Part shown: in pieces, positions 20,253-23,001 of the stretch
Layout: each line of letters starts with the position of its first letter
How positions within the stretch are numbered: position 1 is the first letter of the stretch
DNA from: Aurantiochytrium sp. KH105
Taxonomy: Eukaryota > Sar > Bigyra > Thraustochytrida > Thraustochytriidae
Direction: 5' to 3'
NCBI GenBank assembly: GCA_003116975.1
Contig: BGKB01000432.1
Coordinates: 1 to 23,001 of the forward strand
Length of the DNA: 23,001 bases
The notes under the pieces: model-generated
Told to the model about the DNA's origin: nothing
Databases searched by the model: none
What the model saw: the letters and a program-made list of their open reading frames with translations, nothing else
Position numbers and translations under genes: made by a program

Positions 20253-21986
20253 AATAAGGAGAGAATAAGGGAGCGAGTGTTCATGGCAAGCTTCGACTGC
20301 GGCACGAGTGAGCAAAAGGTACGCGCATGGCAGAGCGAGATGGTGCAAGGTAGGAGCTGGGGCTGAGGCAAGTGCTGAGCTCGTCGGTATAGTCACTGTC
20401 TCTGCAGTGGATGCGAAAAGCTGCCTTGTCGAGGGCCAACTGCTGAGGACATGGACTGTAAGATGGATTCTGTTCAACGCTGATTGACTACGGATGTTTC
20501 GGGTCTGCTCGTGACGGGACCGCTTTGCCTCGGCGCCAGGTCCGAGACTTGGATAGGTGATGTGCAGAGGAGCTGATGAGGAGCACGGGGACTTTGTCAC
20601 ACTTTTCGGCTAGGAGATGCTCACTGCCGTGACTCTGTAGTCTGCCCTCACCTAGTACACTGACCGCTGCAAGGGGTTTAGATGAGACTTTTAATGGGCG
20701 ACAGGTTGACGTCATCTTGTTCATGCCGTCCCAGCCGTGGTGGCGTCATTGTCTTATTTCGAGAGCCAACAAAGAAGGCAAGCTGGGTGGGCTTGCTCGT
20801 CGCAGAACTCGATGCAAAGGCTGCAAATCGTCCGCGTACGCTGTGAGTAGGCTCGCGTAAGATGTTGTGGCGTCATGCGTGCGATTTCGCATGAATCAAG
20901 GGTTGAGCGGTGGTCTGTGAGGCGTCTGAGCGCGAGAAGATAAGATATGTATGGGCTGATGATGATGGTACGCAAGCTGCAGGCCCGGCGGGACAAACTC
21001 GCTGAGCTGATTAGCATGAATGAGTGTTGGTGAATATATTTGTTCGTTTGCAAGATGATTGACGCATGTTGCAGGTGTCGTTGGCGAGGAAGAGGGCATA
21101 GAGTGCGTGCTATATGCAAAGTGTTGGCTTGAAGACTGGTCTCACGGATAGAAACAGGTGCTGCGTCGTCAGCGAATGGTCCTACTTGCGTGCGCAAGCT
21201 TGTTTGAGAGATAGGCCTCGAGTCATCAGAAAATGTGCTGCGTTCGAGGTGCAAGAAGGCGAGCAAGGTAAAAGTGAACAATATGGGGGCAGCGTTGGCA
21301 ACGCACGCGAGAGCAGACAAATGCAGCGCGATCATGGCCACAGAGCTTTGGCAAGGCTGGCAGGCATGTGACAGACCCGCGAGAGTAGTTTTATCAGCGT
21401 GCTGCTTGTGCAAGTCAAGGCTAGCGTTGCGAACGAGGTGTTGCTTGGCTAGCTTGGTGTGCTTTGGCCTGCTCAGGGCTTGAGAGGAATGGCGGATGAT
21501 CTGCAAATGAGCTTGCAAAGGTTGAATTAAGTGTATAGGCTGACTCCATGGCTTTTGTTTTGATCGAGCGATTGTTGTCGCAGAGAAAAGCATGCTAGTG
21601 CGTTTGTCTCCTGCTTTTTTGTTTTATTAGAGCTGAGCTCTTTGTTGGTTTCGCTGCCTGCAGAAGAAGCGAGCAGCGTCGTGAGACAGAGCGGGGCGCG
21701 CACTGTGTAGATCTTATACAGAGAGGTGGCGTGGCTCGATTTCGTCGGCGTGGGCGGCGAGCTCGTGCAGGCAGCGCTGTTGTGAAAGAAAGAACGACAC
21801 AAATACAAGAAGAAAATGAGGCTGGCTTTGTGGCAGGAGATCGAGCAGGCGAGAGATGGCAGAGGCGAAACAAAGGAAGCCAGAGGCAGCGTAGGTCGAG
21901 TGCAAGAGCTGAGCGTGGTTGCTTTCGCTGTCGACGACCACTTGCGGCAGTGAAGGATGGCTAGAGTTGATCAACATGACGCGAGC
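20253..21986 (+). repeat. Array unit 6, carrying a 319-bp insertion
   Basis: Apparent length is 1734 bp. Removing the 319-bp insertion plus one 11-bp flanking repeat leaves 1404 bp. Its segment at about 21616 (TTTTATTAGAGCTGAGC) is the closest match to the right flank of transposon copy 2. Confidence 0.75.
20441..20759. mobile_element. Unclassified 319-bp insertion with 11-bp direct flanks
   Basis: It interrupts the GAGAGCCAA-AAAGAAGG segment that is continuous in units 3 and 7. It is flanked by CGAGGGCCAAC (20430-20440) and CGAGAGCCAAC (20760-20770), an 11-bp repeat with one mismatch. The length gain of the unit (about 330 bp) fits insert plus duplication. The ends are not inverted repeats and there is no poly(A). 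GGTCCGAGACT at 20539-20549 loosely resembles a Pol III B box, so a SINE is one possibility; a solo LTR or a small MULE-like element are others. No gene inside is convincing. Confidence 0.55.
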
Positions 21987-22197
21987 TAAAAAGAGAGAAA
22001 ATATAGATGGCAAGTTTTTGACTGCGGCGCGAGTGAGCAAAAGATATTCGCATGGCAGAGCGAGATGGTGCCAAGGTAGGAGCTGGGTGTGAGGCAAGTG
22101 CTGAGCTCATCGGCACAGCCATTGTCTCTGCAGTGGATGCGAAAAGCTGCCTTGCTGGGAGCCAAAACAGAAGGCAGGCTGACGGGGCTTGCGAACG
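21987..22197 (+). repeat. Array unit 7 (partial; right edge of array)
   Basis: Matches only the first ~210 bp of the unit, including the GATGCGAAAAG landmark at 22136. Similarity is lost after AGCCAAAACAGAAGGCAGGC, close to the position where unit 6 is interrupted. Confidence 0.7.
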
Positions 22198-23001
22198 GCA
22201 AACAAGATCTTTCGCGAGCGAGCAGCCGGCTGCACAAGAGCTTTTCATGTGTGATGACGAGCAAGACATGGCGGTCTGTGCGTGTGGCGCGTCGTGTGTC
22301 GGCTTGGTACAGATCGACTTGGTTCTTGTACTGCAACAAGGGCAACAAGAAGCTTGACTTGTGAATGCCTCGCACGGCTCTATGGTGTTGGTTGCAGTGC
22401 AGCAAAAAAATGTCAGACGCTGGTGACATACTTGTTGCAGCCGCGTGAGGGTGCGCGGATGGTGTTGCGTCGCTCGCTGAGCCTGCAGTCTGACCGATAG
22501 TTGAGCAGAAAATGAACAAAATGGGCTGTGTTTGATGCACTTCTTGCTGCACAGCGACGAGCGGAGCGAAGCTTGGGCACTCAAAAATTCCAAAGTAGAT
22601 CAACAGGACGGACTTGACGTTTGAGTGCCCAAATGAGGTCCCCGAAATCAAGTGCCAGGGCGGTGCAAGGGCGGTGAGCAAGGGGGCGTACATGGTCAAA
22701 TACATTCGAGCAAGTTGGGACAGGTCGATTTTTGCGAAGAATTTTTTGACGATGAGAGCAAATTCAAGTGTTTATTGAGGGCACTGATTTGTGTACAGGA
22801 AGCCCCACAGTATCGGATGCGAAGCTCTTCGCGCCGATCACTTTGCCAGCTCGGTTTGCCATTGATCTGCAAGCCTGTCTCTCGGCTACCAATTTTTTTC
22901 GAGCATGAAAGAAAGAGGCCTATTCAAAATTTTTGGGCCTATTTCAAGTCTAACGGTCTGGGACTGCGTTTCGCAAGAGGCGCGGCAACGGATCGTTTTG
23001 C
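22198..23001. other. About 800 bp without a supported gene
   Basis: No similarity to the array or transposons. Minus-strand frames of 210 and 239 codons start here but run into satellite sequence, which argues against a real protein. It contains the inverted repeat at 22573-22632 and a short imperfect direct repeat (GGCCTATTCAAAAT near 22918, GGCCTATTTCAAGT near 22938). Confidence 0.5.
22573..22632. repeat. Perfect 13-bp inverted repeat with 34-nt loop
   Basis: TTGGGCACTCAAA at 22573-22585 and TTTGAGTGCCCAA at 22620-22632. It could form a stable hairpin, be the end pair of a tiny foldback element, or be a protein-binding site. No target duplication was identified. Confidence 0.6.

Larger units (their letters stand above)
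6471..22197. repeat. Tandem array of a ~1.4-kb non-coding unit (six full copies plus a partial)
   Basis: The landmark GATGCGAAAAG following TCTCTGCAGTG recurs at 6613, 8008, 9564, 10961, 19009, 20410 and 22136. Spacings are 1395, 1556, 1397, 8048, 1401 and 1726. Removing the 166-nt artefact in unit 2, the two transposons and the 417-nt artefact in unit 4, and the 330-bp insertion in unit 6 brings every spacing to about 1390-1415. Other conserved landmarks occur in fixed order, for example CAAGCTGCAGACCCGGCGAGA, CTGACTGCACGGATAGAAA and GCAGCGTGCTGCTTGTG. All units are in the same orientation and have diverged moderately. No conserved reading frame, rRNA, tRNA or known satellite was recognised. 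A subtelomeric or heterochromatic location is possible but not shown. Confidence 0.85.

Noticed and set aside
20754..21593. Long minus-strand open frames in the array (279 codons here; 203 at 19187-19798; 209 at 9054-9683; 197 at 10271-10864)
   Set aside because: Equivalent frames in other units are broken or continue in different frames, and the similarity between units is no better at the protein level than at the DNA level. Scarcity of stops on this strand is the simpler explanation.

Overview
The window looks like part of a nuclear genome from a eukaryotic microbe, most plausibly a fungus, perhaps an early-diverging zoosporic lineage. The grounds are GC-rich compact coding regions, no bacterial-style operons or ribosome binding sites, a Crinkler-type nuclease-kinase gene, and large non-coding stretches made of eukaryotic repeats. 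The species cannot be named from the sequence.

Region 1 (1-3986) holds the genes. The 3' end of an unrecognised gene (to 428, + strand) meets, tail to tail, a 745-codon intronless gene (537-2774, - strand). That gene encodes a PD-(D/E)XK-nuclease-like domain joined to a protein-kinase-like domain, the architecture of Crinkler/CR effectors. A degenerate coding remnant with a frameshift and tandem stops follows (3239-3986). Region 2 (about 3987-6470) has no gene I can support.

Region 3 (6471 to about 22197) is a tandem array of a non-coding unit with a period of about 1.4 kb: six full units and one partial. Fixed landmarks recur every 1395-1401 bp once insertions and assembly artefacts are removed. 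The fourth unit is split by two related transposons (11284-14879 and 15867-18486), both in + orientation. Their termini (5' CTGAAGTGCGTTTTT, an inverted copy set in from the 3' end, then a GC-rich hairpin and a short tail) and their insertion between two T residues without target duplication match the Helitron2/Helentron class of rolling-circle elements. Neighbouring array units supply the empty sites, so the junctions can be read to the base. Both copies lack a Rep/helicase gene, so they are non-autonomous. They are mosaics of a GCAAGTGCAGAATC-type minisatellite, CAACAG-rich modules and fragments that look like captured coding sequence. The sixth unit carries an unclassified 319-bp insertion with 11-bp flanking repeats.

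All three ambiguous-base stretches (8303, 11576-11976, 15296) are flanked by near-identical direct duplications (165, 293 and 416 nt). This is the signature of contig ends that overlapped but were not merged, so these duplications are probably not biological. Region 4 (22198-23001) has no supported gene but contains a perfect 13-bp inverted repeat. The most notable content is the pair of Helitron2-like elements nested in one satellite unit with reconstructable empty sites, next to a Crinkler-type gene.
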